NCBI RefSeq assembly: GCF_002760655.1
Contig: NZ_PDOC01000013.1
Coordinates: 1-64,000 of the forward strand
Direction of reading: 5' to 3'
Source: Massilia eurypsychrophila
GTDB lineage: Bacteria > Pseudomonadota > Gammaproteobacteria > Burkholderiales > Burkholderiaceae_D
DNA length: 64,000 nt
Shown: one piece after another, positions 1-8,743 of the stretch
Numbering within the stretch: position 1 is the first letter of the stretch
Layout: every line of letters begins with the position of its first letter
The notes under the pieces: model-generated
The model's input: only the letters and a program-made list of their open reading frames with translations
The model's database searches: none
What the model was told of the DNA's origin: nothing
Position numbers and translations under genes: made by a program

Positions 1-90
1 CCAGTGTCCGTCGTCCACCTCAATCCGGAAAAGACCATCAGTGATGGCGCCCGAGTAGAGGAAACCGTGCTGCAAAAGAAAGCAGCATAA
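1..90 (+). CDS. C-terminal fragment of an unidentified protein (cut by window edge)
   Basis: The first frame is open from base 1 to a TAA at 88-90 and encodes 29 residues ending in LQKKAA. No start codon lies in the window, so this would be the end of a gene that begins to the left. The peptide is too short and too generic to assign to a family. A chance open frame is possible. The next 158 bases up to the tautomerase/monooxygenase unit contain no recognisable gene. Confidence 0.3.
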   Translation, partial: PVSVVHLNPEKTISDGARVEETVLQKKAA

Positions 91-248
91 CGACTATATT
101 AGGCGACAACTAGCTTGACGGCCACCGCCAGCGTGATCGAGTGTTCACTGTCAATGTGAGCGGTTGTCACCTGATAACGACGATATAGAACGACTTTTGA
201 ATCGCTTGCGGCATCCTGAAACCAGACTGAAAAAACGTTCTGGTCACG

Positions 249-608
249 CTAGTGACGCGTGAAGCCGTCGAACAAGGTCATATAGGTTGCGTTAAATGTG
301 TCAAGCGCCGCGCGCGCCTTGGCGTTTGGTTCACCATAGACAACCAGCGACCTCACCGTCACCATGGAATGGAATCGGTCGGCGTAGCCAGCGAAGTTTT
401 GTTCCACATGCACTACAAACGCCTCGGAATCCCGATAGCGTTCGTAGATATGCACTGAACGCTTGTCTTCAGTGACCGCGTACTGGTACGCCAACGTGCC
501 CGGTTCTTTTAGAGTCGATGCGACGATATCTGCCACGAGGCTTTTGAATTCGTCGAATTTTCCTGGCTTGACGTCCAGTGTAAACAGCCAGAACGGCTCG
601 TCACCCAT
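249..608 (-). CDS. Antibiotic biosynthesis monooxygenase (ABM) domain protein
   Basis: A 119-residue protein with the ferredoxin-like ABM fold. The N-terminal WLFTLDVKPGKFDEF strand-helix and the central IYERYRDSEAF segment are typical of quinone- or quinol-modifying ABM proteins. The chosen ATG at 606-608 overlaps the end of the upstream tautomerase gene by 8 bases, so the two are probably translationally coupled. A longer frame running upstream is only antisense or out-of-frame extension. Together with the tautomerase it suggests handling of a small enol or quinone metabolite. The substrate cannot be read from the sequence. Confidence 0.75.
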   Translation of the reverse strand: MGDEPFWLFTLDVKPGKFDEFKSLVADIVASTLKEPGTLAYQYAVTEDKRSVHIYERYRDSEAFVVHVEQNFAGYADRFHSMVTVRSLVVYGEPNAKARAALDTFNATYMTLFDGFTRH

Positions 609-780
609 ACAGCTTGCCTGCGCCTGCCCAGTCGGATGGCTTGACGTCTTCGAACACGACATAAATGTAGCTCGCATCGGTGCCGGTATGCTTGACGATG
701 CTTTCGGTGATTTCGGCGGCCACTGCTTGTTTGGCGATGGCGTCCTTACCTTCAAACCAAGTAACTCTTACGACAGGCAT
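601..780 (-). CDS. 4-oxalocrotonate tautomerase family protein
   Basis: A 59-residue protein starting MPVVRVTWFEG. The family's catalytic Pro is at position 2 after Met removal, and the usual helix follows (KQAVAAEITESIVKHTG). Length and the final strand (YIYVVFEDVKPSDWAGAG) fit the small 4-OT tautomerases, which interconvert enol and keto forms of ring-cleavage products. The start at 778-780 places the catalytic Pro correctly and is preferred to an upstream ATG giving nine extra residues. It is divergent from the LysR gene at 867 and overlaps the downstream ABM gene. Confidence 0.8.
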   Translation of the reverse strand: MPVVRVTWFEGKDAIAKQAVAAEITESIVKHTGTDASYIYVVFEDVKPSDWAGAGKLYG

Positions 781-866
781 CATATTCTCCAGGTGAGTAA
801 AAAACATAGCTTAAGGTAGGAGCGGAAGAAGATAAACAGGCCGGGACTCGCCATAGCGTCAACTTT

Positions 867-1814
867 ATGTCTACAATTAAGGTCTTTTCTGGCCACGGAA
901 CACAAATGGTTGCGTTCGAGCCGCTCAGCGGCATCGTCACTTTCGTTGCGGTAGCGCGGGCGGAAAGCTTTACCCAGGCCGGAGAACAGCTGGGCGTCTC
1001 CAAGTCCGCCGTCGGCAAGGCCGTCGCACGACTGGAAGAGCGGCTGGGCGTGAAGCTGTTTCATCGCACGACCCGGCGGCTGTCGCTGACCGCCGATGGC
1101 GAAGCCTACTTCGCGGTGTGCGCCCGCGCGCTGGAAGGGATCTCGGAGGCGGAGGGCAGCCTCGGCGCGCGCTTGGCGGTACCGTCCGGGCGGCTGCGCA
1201 TCGACATGCCGGCGGCGTTCGGGCGCAAAGTGATGTTGCCCATTTTGCTCGACATCGGCACGGCGTTCCCGGCCTTGCAGATGACATTGACCTTTAGCGA
1301 CAACGTGATCGATCTCGTGGAGGAGGGCGTCGATCTGGCGATCCGCTTCGGCACGCTGGAGGACTCGAGCGACCTCATGGCGCGCAAGCTGACAAGCCAC
1401 CGCTGGGTGATCTGCGCGACCCCCGAATATTTGCGCCAGCATGGCACGCCACTTTCACCAGTCGACATTGCCGGACACCGCTGCATCGTCGGCTACCGGC
1501 GCGGCCGTCCGCTTGCATGGCATATCGAAGTGGACGGACAGGCCGCTCGGTTTGCACCACCGCCGACCTATCAGATCGGCGACGGCGAGGCGATGGTCGA
1601 TGCAGCGCTGGCTGGCATCGGCCTTTGCCAAATGCCGCTCGCCCTGTTGCGTCAATACATCGATTCAGGCAAGCTGGTGACGGTGCTCGATGTTCGTACG
1701 CAACGGTCGATCGACGTCCATGCAGTGTGGCCGCGTACGGCCCATCTGCGACCAAAGGTGCGTCATGTCGTCGATACACTTGTGAAGCTGGCCAAGCAAG
1801 GGCGTTTGGATTAA
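867..1814 (+). CDS. LysR family transcriptional regulator
   Basis: A 315-residue LysR-type regulator. The winged helix-turn-helix covers roughly residues 18-75 (FVAVARAESFTQAGEQLGVS, then a KAVARLEERLGVKLFHRTTRRLSLT-type stretch), followed by a periplasmic-binding-like effector domain. An alternative ATG at 906 would remove 13 residues and better match the usual LysR N-terminus; neither has a strong ribosome site. It is divergent from the tautomerase/ABM pair, the classic layout for a regulator controlling its neighbour. The effector is unknown. Confidence 0.85.
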   Translation: MSTIKVFSGHGTQMVAFEPLSGIVTFVAVARAESFTQAGEQLGVSKSAVGKAVARLEERLGVKLFHRTTRRLSLTADGEAYFAVCARALEGISEAEGSLGARLAVPSGRLRIDMPAAFGRKVMLPILLDIGTAFPALQMTLTFSDNVIDLVEEGVDLAIRFGTLEDSSDLMARKLTSHRWVICATPEYLRQHGTPLSPVDIAGHRCIVGYRRGRPLAWHIEVDGQAARFAPPPTYQIGDGEAMVDAALAGIGLCQMPLALLRQYIDSGKLVTVLDVRTQRSIDVHAVWPRTAHLRPKVRHVVDTLVKLAKQGRLD

Positions 1815-1862
1815 GAGAATAATGCGGCATCGTATCGCATTGATACTGGGGGAGACAGCGAC

Positions 1863-2867
1863 ATGGTTGAGAGCGAAGCTGGTTTAAGATTGTCCGATCA
1901 GTTTACGAAAGTGAACACCTGCGATCTCGCAGAAGCCAGTCCAGCCATCGAGCAGCTGCAGGGACACTTTTTTGCGCGCCCGCGGGCAGGCATTGTGTCC
2001 AGCGTCGAGCCGGTGTACGTCCGCGCTGCCTCGTGCGGCCATGTGGCCGTATCCACCTTCAAGTTCGGCAGGACGGTGGACATCGAGCCGCAGGGGCTGG
2101 CAGGTGCCTTGCTCGTGACCACGGCGATCGCCGGCCGAGCCGGGGTAGCCTTGCGCGGCGGTACACACGGCATAGACACTGGCGCGACCTTCGTTTCTCA
2201 CGAAGAGGATGCGCCAACGTTTCTCTACGGTGTCGACACGGAGGTATTGAAGCTGCGTTTTGACCGTCGTCGGTTTGAAGAGTTTGCCTTCAAGGTCCAC
2301 GATCAGGCGCCCGCGGGGCCGTTGAGGTTCGACTATCTGATGTCTCGGCCAGATGCCGGCGCCCGGTGGACGTCGTTGCTGCGCTTCGTCGTCGCGACGC
2401 TCAACACCTCGGCCGCGTGCACTCCGTCGTCGATGGAACTGGCCAGCATGGAAGAATTGCTGATGCTGACACTGCTGAGCATTCAGCCGAGCAATTACCA
2501 TGCCGACCCGGTGAGCCGGATCAGCAAAGTATCGCCGCGCCAGTTCAGGCAGGCGGTGGAATACATCAATGACCACCTTGAATCCGATCTTCGGCTCACC
2601 GACATCGCGGACGCTGCAGCGTGCAGCATCCGCTCGCTGACGCGCGCCTTTCACCAGGCCAGCGACACGACGCCGATGCAGTATGTGCATGGATTGAGGT
2701 TGCAGCGCGTCAAAGCCGACTTGGCGCTTTCAACGCTTCAGCAAAAGACGATCGCTGACATCGCTTATCACTGGGGCTTCCGGCACCTTGGCGAATTCAA
2801 TCGGAAATATCGAGAGGCCTTCGGCGAAACGCCGTCCCAGACGCGTCAGCGTAAGGCGCTGTCCTGA
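1863..2867 (+). CDS. AraC family transcriptional regulator
   Basis: A 334-residue protein with an N-terminal AraC-binding-like cupin region (about 20-200) and a C-terminal double helix-turn-helix (about 225-330). The HTH region contains YINDHLESDLRLTDIADAAAC and the second helix pair IADIAYHWGFRHLGEFNRKYREAFGETPSQ. This resembles the group that controls aromatic degradation genes. It lies directly upstream of, and in the same direction as, the GMC oxidase/aldehyde dehydrogenase/outer-membrane gene set, so it is the likely activator of that set (inference from position). Confidence 0.85.
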   Translation: MVESEAGLRLSDQFTKVNTCDLAEASPAIEQLQGHFFARPRAGIVSSVEPVYVRAASCGHVAVSTFKFGRTVDIEPQGLAGALLVTTAIAGRAGVALRGGTHGIDTGATFVSHEEDAPTFLYGVDTEVLKLRFDRRRFEEFAFKVHDQAPAGPLRFDYLMSRPDAGARWTSLLRFVVATLNTSAACTPSSMELASMEELLMLTLLSIQPSNYHADPVSRISKVSPRQFRQAVEYINDHLESDLRLTDIADAAACSIRSLTRAFHQASDTTPMQYVHGLRLQRVKADLALSTLQQKTIADIAYHWGFRHLGEFNRKYREAFGETPSQTRQRKALS

Positions 2868-3081
2868 TCAGATAGCCGCCGGCATTGGCCGCTGCCAAAA
2901 TTCTGGCATTTATCCGTCAGCGGTGGCCGCAACCCGTAAGACGAGAACATTTTCTCCACCTATTCTTTGGTTCGAACGGACCCAGCTATTGCCCCATCAG
3001 AGGGCAGCACGGTCCGATTCGAAGTGCCCGCCGGCAGATCCCTGTCCGGCGAACGGTACTTCGTGACAACCGGAGGAGACG

Positions 3082-4803
3082 ATGTCTATCAAGGATCACC
3101 GCCAAGCAGCGCTGGAGGCGAGTTTCATCACAGGGCGCATCGACCGACGCGACTTTTTGCGATTCATGGGCGCAGCCGGCCTGTTCGGAGCAGGCGTGCC
3201 GGCATTGGCCGACCAGCTCGACGCGATCCGGGCCAATCAGGCCGAACGCGCCAAGACGCTGCTCGCTGCCTACGACTATATTGTTTGCGGATCGGGCAGT
3301 GCCGGTTGCGCAATCGTCAACCGCCTGGCAGCTGACGCCAGCGTCAGCATCCTACTGGTCGAGGCCGGCGACTGGGACACCGCTCCGTCGGTCGCCGATC
3401 CGCGCGTGTGGTTCACCAACCTGGGTACGCCGCGCGACTGGGGCGACGTGGCCGAGCGCTCTATCCACGTCAACAACCGGGCCATTCCAGAACACATGGG
3501 CCGGGTTGTCGGCGGCGGTAGCAGCATCAATGCAACGATCTGGTCGCGGCCGTTCAAGAAGGATCTCGATTACTGGGTCACGGCAACCGGTGACCAGGCC
3601 TGGGGCTACGAACATGCGCTGGCGATCTACCGGCGGGTGGAAGACTGGCGCGGCAAGCCCGACGCACGTTATCGTGGACAGGGCGGGCCGGTTTGGTGCC
3701 AGCCGGCGCACGATCCGGCACCCATCGCCCCTGCCATGCTGCAGGCGTGCGCCGCTCTCGGCCTGCCGGTTTTCGATGACCTGAATGGCGTGCGCGAGGA
3801 ACGTGATGCGGGCTTCGCACTGATGAACCAGATCATCAAAGAGGGGCAGCGGCACAGCATGGCGCAAGCCTACCTGTATCCCGTGCTTGGACAGAAAAAC
3901 GTCACGCTGCTGGTCAACACGCATGTCGACCGACTCAGCCTGTCTGGCAATGAAGTGGTCGGCGGCGAGCTCGTCCGCGATGGCCAGCCATTCAGGGTCA
4001 GGGCGAATCGGGAAGTCATCCTTTCGACCGGCGCCATCAATACCCCCAAGCTGCTCATGCTCAGTGGCATCGGCGACCAGCAGGAACTCAAACGCCACGG
4101 TATCAAGACCGTCGTGCATTCGCCGGAGGTGGGCAAGAACTTTCAGGACCACATACTGCATGGCGCCTGTTTATGGGAGTCCAACCTGCCGGGCGATTTG
4201 CGCAACAGCGGCGCCGAAGCATCCGGCTTCATGCACAGCAGGCGCGGCAGGACTGGTCCGCCGGACCTCAACCTGGTGCAGATCGAGCTGCCGTATGCCA
4301 GCGAGGTGGTGGCGAAACGCTACAGCCCGCCGGCGAACAGCTGGGCGCTGTGCGCTGGACTGGTCCAGCCAAAAAGCAGGGGGCACATCGCGCTGCGCTC
4401 GGCCAAGGCATCCGACCGGCCGCTGGTGCATGCCAACTTCCTGAGCCACCCGGACGACGTCAAGGCGCTAGCGGTGGGCATCGAGATGTGCCGCGACATC
4501 GGCAACGCCGCGCCACTGCGTCAGCTATCGAAACGCGAAGTCGCCCCTGGCAAGAAGCTCAGCGGCCAGGAAATGACTGATTTCATCCGTAACGGCGCCA
4601 CCACCTACTTCCACGAGAGCGGCACCTGCCGGATGGGCAAGGACGACCGGGCTGTCGTCGACAGCAAACTACGCGTTAATGGCATCAAGCGGCTGCGCAT
4701 CGCGGACAGTTCCATCATGCCGCGCATCGTGTCGGTGGCGACCATGGCGACGTGCGTGCTGATCGGCGAACGCATGGCTGAAATTTTGAAGACAGAAACC
4801 TGA
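3082..4803 (+). CDS. Tat-exported GMC family FAD oxidoreductase (choline dehydrogenase-like)
   Basis: A 573-residue glucose-methanol-choline oxidoreductase. A twin-arginine motif (RRDFLRF, about residues 22-28) followed by a short hydrophobic stretch ending PALA suggests Tat export of the folded FAD enzyme to the periplasm. The FAD loop GSGSAG is at 70-75, GGGSSIN follows, and the C-terminal catalytic His is in YFHESGTCRMG (about residue 511). GMC enzymes oxidise alcohols, often aryl alcohols, to aldehydes. The aldehyde dehydrogenase starts 24 bases downstream, consistent with an alcohol-aldehyde-acid route. A GGAG ribosome site precedes the ATG. A second, truncated GMC gene lies at 30296. 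Confidence 0.88.
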   Translation: MSIKDHRQAALEASFITGRIDRRDFLRFMGAAGLFGAGVPALADQLDAIRANQAERAKTLLAAYDYIVCGSGSAGCAIVNRLAADASVSILLVEAGDWDTAPSVADPRVWFTNLGTPRDWGDVAERSIHVNNRAIPEHMGRVVGGGSSINATIWSRPFKKDLDYWVTATGDQAWGYEHALAIYRRVEDWRGKPDARYRGQGGPVWCQPAHDPAPIAPAMLQACAALGLPVFDDLNGVREERDAGFALMNQIIKEGQRHSMAQAYLYPVLGQKNVTLLVNTHVDRLSLSGNEVVGGELVRDGQPFRVRANREVILSTGAINTPKLLMLSGIGDQQELKRHGIKTVVHSPEVGKNFQDHILHGACLWESNLPGDLRNSGAEASGFMHSRRGRTGPPDLNLVQIELPYASEVVAKRYSPPANSWALCAGLVQPKSRGHIALRSAKASDRPLVHANFLSHPDDVKALAVGIEMCRDIGNAAPLRQLSKREVAPGKKLSGQEMTDFIRNGATTYFHESGTCRMGKDDRAVVDSKLRVNGIKRLRIADSSIMPRIVSVATMATCVLIGERMAEILKTET

Positions 4804-4827
4804 TACGTACACTTAACGGAGACAAGC

Positions 4828-6279
4828 ATGGAAACCAAACTCATTATCGACAACGAACATGTTGCCGCTGTCGGCGGCGCCACCTACGCAAGGGTCAGCC
4901 CGACATCAGGCAAGACCGTCACGGTCGCTGCCGCTGCAACGGTCGAAGATGCCGTCAAGGCGGTAGATTCGGCTGCGATGGCGTTCAAGACCTGGTCGCT
5001 GACCGGCCCGACCGAGCGGCGCCGCATCCTGCTGAAAGCGGCGGACGTGCTGGAATCGAAAGCGCCTGAATTCATCAGCGTGATGGCGCAAGAAGTCGGC
5101 GCTTCTGAATTGTGGAGCGGATTTAACGTCATGTTGGCGGCCAACCTGTTCCGCGAAGCGGCCTCGCTGGTGACGCAGATTCAGGGCGAAACCATCCCCA
5201 CAGACAAGCCGGGCGCACTGTCGATGACGGTGCGCCAGCCTGTCGGTGTGGTGCTCAGCATCGTGCCCTGGAATGGCCCGGTGGTATTGGCGGCGCGCGC
5301 GATCGCCTATCCGCTCGCCTGCGGGAACACAGTCGTGTTCCGCGCATCGGAAGCGAGTCCCCGTACCCACCTGATGGTCGCTGAAGCGTTGGTGGAGGCA
5401 GGTTTGCCAGCTGGCGCGCTCAACTTTCTGACCAATGCGCCGGCCGACGCCCCCGAAATCATCGATGCGTTGATCGCCCACCCGGCGGTACGGCGGATCA
5501 ACTTCACCGGCTCCACCAAGGTTGGACGCATCATCGCGCAAAAAGCGGCGACCCAGCTGAAACGCTGTTTGCTGGAGTTGGGCGGCAAGGCGCCGCTCGT
5601 CGTGCTCGACGATGCCAATATCGACGAAGCGGTCAAGGCTGCGGTTTTCGGTTCCTTCCTTTACCAGGGCCAGATCTGCATGTCGACCGAACGCCTGGTC
5701 GTCGATTCAGCCGTTGCCGATGCATTCGTGGCGAAGTATGTCGCCCGCGCCAGGGAGCTGCCCGCAGGCGACCCCGCAACGACCGCAGGCTGCGTGATCG
5801 GGCCGATGGTCAGCGCGGACAACGGCGCTCGCCTCAATACGCTGATCGACGACGCCGTCAGCAAGGGCGCGCTGCTCGTTTGTGGGGGCCACGCCGACGG
5901 CGCCGTGATGCCTGCGACGATACTGGACCACGTCACTCCCGCCATGCGCATTTATGACGAGGAGACCTTCGGACCCATCACGACGGTGGTGCGGGTGTCA
6001 GGCGTGGAAGAGGCGATCCGGGTGGCCAACGACACCGCCTATGGCTTGTCGTCGAGCGTGTTCGGCCGCGACGTGCAGCGTGCGTTCGCAGTGGCGTTGC
6101 GCATCGATGCCGGCTGCGTGCATGTAAACGGCGCGACCGTGCAGAACGAAGCCCAAGCTCCGTACGGAGGGACCAAGCACAGCGGCTATGGCAAGTTTGA
6201 CGGGCGCGCGGTGATCGACGAGTTCACCGACCTCAAGTGGATCACCATTGAACCGGAAGTTCAGCAGTACCCGTTCTGA
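4828..6279 (+). CDS. NAD(P)-dependent aldehyde dehydrogenase (vanillin/salicylaldehyde dehydrogenase type)
   Basis: A 483-residue aldehyde dehydrogenase. The catalytic Cys is about residue 284 in YQGQICMSTERL and the general base Glu about 250 in LLELGGKAPLV. The nucleotide-binding FTGSTKVGR and the closing segment APYGGTKHSGYGKF are also present. The QICMSTERL context is typical of aromatic aldehyde dehydrogenases (vanillin, benzaldehyde, salicylaldehyde). It probably oxidises the aldehyde made by the upstream GMC oxidase. That enzyme appears to be periplasmic and this one cytoplasmic, so the aldehyde would have to cross the inner membrane. Exact substrate unknown. Confidence 0.88.
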   Translation: METKLIIDNEHVAAVGGATYARVSPTSGKTVTVAAAATVEDAVKAVDSAAMAFKTWSLTGPTERRRILLKAADVLESKAPEFISVMAQEVGASELWSGFNVMLAANLFREAASLVTQIQGETIPTDKPGALSMTVRQPVGVVLSIVPWNGPVVLAARAIAYPLACGNTVVFRASEASPRTHLMVAEALVEAGLPAGALNFLTNAPADAPEIIDALIAHPAVRRINFTGSTKVGRIIAQKAATQLKRCLLELGGKAPLVVLDDANIDEAVKAAVFGSFLYQGQICMSTERLVVDSAVADAFVAKYVARARELPAGDPATTAGCVIGPMVSADNGARLNTLIDDAVSKGALLVCGGHADGAVMPATILDHVTPAMRIYDEETFGPITTVVRVSGVEEAIRVANDTAYGLSSSVFGRDVQRAFAVALRIDAGCVHVNGATVQNEAQAPYGGTKHSGYGKFDGRAVIDEFTDLKWITIEPEVQQYPF

Positions 6280-6308
6280 TAAATACAATAAAAATTGGAG
6301 ACAATGGA

Positions 6309-7226
6309 ATGAAAAACAGCAAGCGAACGAACGCGGTGCGCCACGCGACCGCAGCGGCGATGCTCGGGCTGGTCCTCTGCGCCCCTGCCGCCGCCACCGA
6401 GGGCGGAGGCAGCATCTACCCGAATGGCGTCGAAAACTTTTTGGTCGGCGCAATGCCACCGCCAGGCTTTTATCCGCTGGTGTACGCCACCAGCTATCGG
6501 GCCACGGAATTGCGCGACGGCCGCGGCAACGACATCGCTTCTGCGGTGGGCGGTTTTCGCGTCCACGTTGCCGGGGTGATTCCGCGCTTCATCTGGGTCA
6601 CGGGCCAGAAGCTGCTCGGCGGGCAACTGGCCGTGCACGCGATCGTTCCAGTGCTGAACGTGGATGTGCAGGTCGGCGCCAATCGCGGCCGCAATACTGG
6701 CATCGGCGACCTGAACCTGGCGGCGGCGCTTGGCTATCACGTGTCGCCCAAGCTGCACTATGTGTTGGCGCTCGAAGCCAATGCGCCCACGGGCCAATAT
6801 GATCGCAACGATGTCGCCAGCATCGGCCGCAACCACTGGAATATCGAGCCGCTGGTGGCCGTTTCCTATATCCAGGAAAAGGGATTGAACGCGGACATCA
6901 AGCTCATGTATGACTACAATTTCCGCAACAAGGACACCGGCTACCAATCCGGTCAGGAAGCGCATGCCGACTACGCGCTGGGATGGGGGCTGGGCAATGG
7001 CTTTGTCGCCGGCGTCAGCGGATATGTGTATCGGCAGGTAACTGACGACAAGCTCGCTGACCGTACGGTAGAAGGCAACCGCGGCCGCGCCTTTGCGATC
7101 GGGCCGTCGGTGCGCTATAAGACCGCACAGGGATGGATGATTACTGCAAAATACGAACGTCAGTACGATGTGCGCAACCGGGCCTCGGGCGCGGCGTTCT
7201 GGATCAAGACCATCGTTCCGCTGTAG
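6309..7226 (+). CDS. Outer-membrane transporter-like protein (phenol MetA-pathway/SphA family)
   Basis: A 305-residue exported protein with a cleavable signal peptide (hydrophobic stretch ending APAAATEGGG). The body is rich in alternating beta-strand patterns and ends in an aromatic-containing strand, as in the family described as transporters of phenol meta-pathway clusters (Phenol_MetA_deg). Members are predicted outer-membrane beta-barrels that bring hydrophobic aromatics into the cell. It follows the aldehyde dehydrogenase by 29 bases and completes a GMC/ALDH/barrel gene set. Family assignment is from the pattern VENFLVGAMPPPGFYPL and the general architecture. Confidence 0.75.
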   Translation: MKNSKRTNAVRHATAAAMLGLVLCAPAAATEGGGSIYPNGVENFLVGAMPPPGFYPLVYATSYRATELRDGRGNDIASAVGGFRVHVAGVIPRFIWVTGQKLLGGQLAVHAIVPVLNVDVQVGANRGRNTGIGDLNLAAALGYHVSPKLHYVLALEANAPTGQYDRNDVASIGRNHWNIEPLVAVSYIQEKGLNADIKLMYDYNFRNKDTGYQSGQEAHADYALGWGLGNGFVAGVSGYVYRQVTDDKLADRTVEGNRGRAFAIGPSVRYKTAQGWMITAKYERQYDVRNRASGAAFWIKTIVPL

Positions 7227-7251
7227 TCTCCCCCCGCGGTCACCGGGGCGG

Positions 7252-8040
7252 TCAGGTGAATTGCATCGATACAGTACCGAGCCACTGGTACTCGACGCTG
7301 ATCTGGTCGCCCGCCGCGACCTGTATCGCTTCAGTGGCGCCGCCGCTAAGTATCAGCACACCAGCGGGTATTGCCCGGCCGCGTTGGCCGAGCATGTTGG
7401 CCAGCATCGCAACGCTTGCGGCCGGGTGTCCCAGTACGTCGGCCCCGGTCGCTGTTGCTGTCACCACGCCGTTTTTGCGCAGCACCATGCCGATACTTTG
7501 CAAGTCGCGTCCGGTGGCGGCGTGGCGAACGCTGCCGGTGACATAGCCTGCGGCCGAGGTGTTATCGGCGATAACGCTTGCGACGTCGAATTTGAAATGC
7601 TCGTATCGCGAATCGATGATTTCCACGGCGGCCACCACGTAAGCGGTAGCGGCCAACACCTCGTCAACGTCACAACCCGGACCTTGCAGGGGACGGCTCA
7701 GCACGAAGCCGATTTCGGCCTCTACCTTCGGATGAATGAACCGGGCGGTTGGGATAGCTGCGCCGCTCTGGTATTCGTGCTCGCCATTGAGGAAGCCGTA
7801 GATCGGCTCCTTGACGCCCATCTGGGCAATTTTAGCGCCTGACGTCAGCCCCATTTTCAGGCCAGCGACCGGCGATCCGCGCGCCGCCTTGGCCGCACGG
7901 ATTGCATCCTGGATGGCGTAGGCCTCGTCCAGGTCCATGCCCGGATGGTCGTCGGTGATTTTTGCCACGGCTGTGGCGGTGAGCTCCGCCCGCTCCAGGC
8001 GCTCCGCGAGCATGGCGATGGTATAAAGTGAAAGGTTCAT
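7252..8040 (-). CDS. 2-oxo-3-hexenedioate decarboxylase / 2-oxopent-4-enoate hydratase family
   Basis: A 262-residue protein of the fumarylacetoacetate hydrolase-like fold used by meta-cleavage decarboxylases and hydratases (DmpH/XylI and DmpE/XylJ). Metal-binding acidic residues are visible in HPKVEAEIGFVL and AAVEIIDSRYEHF. The start at 8040 has a GAGG ribosome site 6 bases upstream; an ATG at 8052 would add four residues. Decarboxylase (4-oxalocrotonate to 2-oxopentenoate) or hydratase activity cannot be separated by eye. No extradiol catechol dioxygenase gene of the meta pathway is adjacent, so its pathway partner is unclear. Confidence 0.8.
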   Translation of the reverse strand: MNLSLYTIAMLAERLERAELTATAVAKITDDHPGMDLDEAYAIQDAIRAAKAARGSPVAGLKMGLTSGAKIAQMGVKEPIYGFLNGEHEYQSGAAIPTARFIHPKVEAEIGFVLSRPLQGPGCDVDEVLAATAYVVAAVEIIDSRYEHFKFDVASVIADNTSAAGYVTGSVRHAATGRDLQSIGMVLRKNGVVTATATGADVLGHPAASVAMLANMLGQRGRAIPAGVLILSGGATEAIQVAAGDQISVEYQWLGTVSMQFT

Positions 8041-8092
8041 TGCTATCCTCATGAATGCATGCTTGTGGATGGCCGCCGCCGCAAGATCCTCA

Positions 8093-8704
8093 TCAGGCGA
8101 ACGTCAATACATCGCCGACCGGCTTGCGCGGTTTCTTCGGCCAATTTGCTGGTCCCGGGTAGCCTACCGTCACCATCATCACCGGTACATCCGTCGCTTT
8201 CAGCCGAAACGCATCGGCCACGGCCGCCGGATTGAATCCGATCATCGGGCACGACACCAGGCCCTTTTCCTGCGCCGCCAGCATCAGCGTCATGGCCGCC
8301 AGTGCGCCGGAGCGGATGGCCTCGTCTCGCTGCGTGGTTTCGCTTGCGCCGTACATATTCTGGGCTGCGCCTACCCATCCGTTATAGGTTGCCTCGTCAA
8401 TGATGCCGGCGTCGCGGGTAGGTGCCAGTGCTGCCGGCAGCGTCAGATGCTCCTCCAGCGTGCCGCAGATGATAAATGTGACGGCCGCTTCGATGATCTT
8501 GGGCTGGCCGAACGCCAATGGCAGCAAGCGTGCCTTGCCCTCGGCGCTACGCACCGCGATGAAGCGCCAGTTTTGCAGATTGAAGGCGGAGGGCGCCTGG
8601 GTGGCCAGTTCGATCAGTTCGTCAATCTCGGCTTCGGAAATCTGACGGGATGGATCGTAGCTGCTGGCGGACGTGCGGGCCTTGATTGATGCTGAAACGG
8701 ACAT
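8093..8704 (-). CDS. Nitroreductase family FMN oxidoreductase
   Basis: A 203-residue protein of the NADH/FMN nitroreductase fold. It has the N-terminal RTSASSYDPSRQIS region, the LATQAPSAFNLQNWRFIAV flavin-contact motif (about residues 33-51), and near the end the GLVSCPMIGFNPAAVADAF segment that lines the flavin site. Such enzymes reduce nitroaromatics, quinones or other electrophiles. It sits between the decarboxylase-like gene and the exported hydrolase gene on the same strand, with short gaps consistent with one transcript. The physiological substrate is not evident. Confidence 0.85.
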   Translation of the reverse strand: MSVSASIKARTSASSYDPSRQISEAEIDELIELATQAPSAFNLQNWRFIAVRSAEGKARLLPLAFGQPKIIEAAVTFIICGTLEEHLTLPAALAPTRDAGIIDEATYNGWVGAAQNMYGASETTQRDEAIRSGALAAMTLMLAAQEKGLVSCPMIGFNPAAVADAFRLKATDVPVMMVTVGYPGPANWPKKPRKPVGDVLTFA

Positions 8705-8743
8705 GGAATCTCCAGAAGTAAGTCGTGATAAGTGATGTTGGAT

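Noticed and set aside
780-1442. Long reverse frame opposite the LysR gene
   Set aside because: Arg/Gln-rich shadow typical of GC-rich antisense frames; the LysR protein on the forward strand is convincing.
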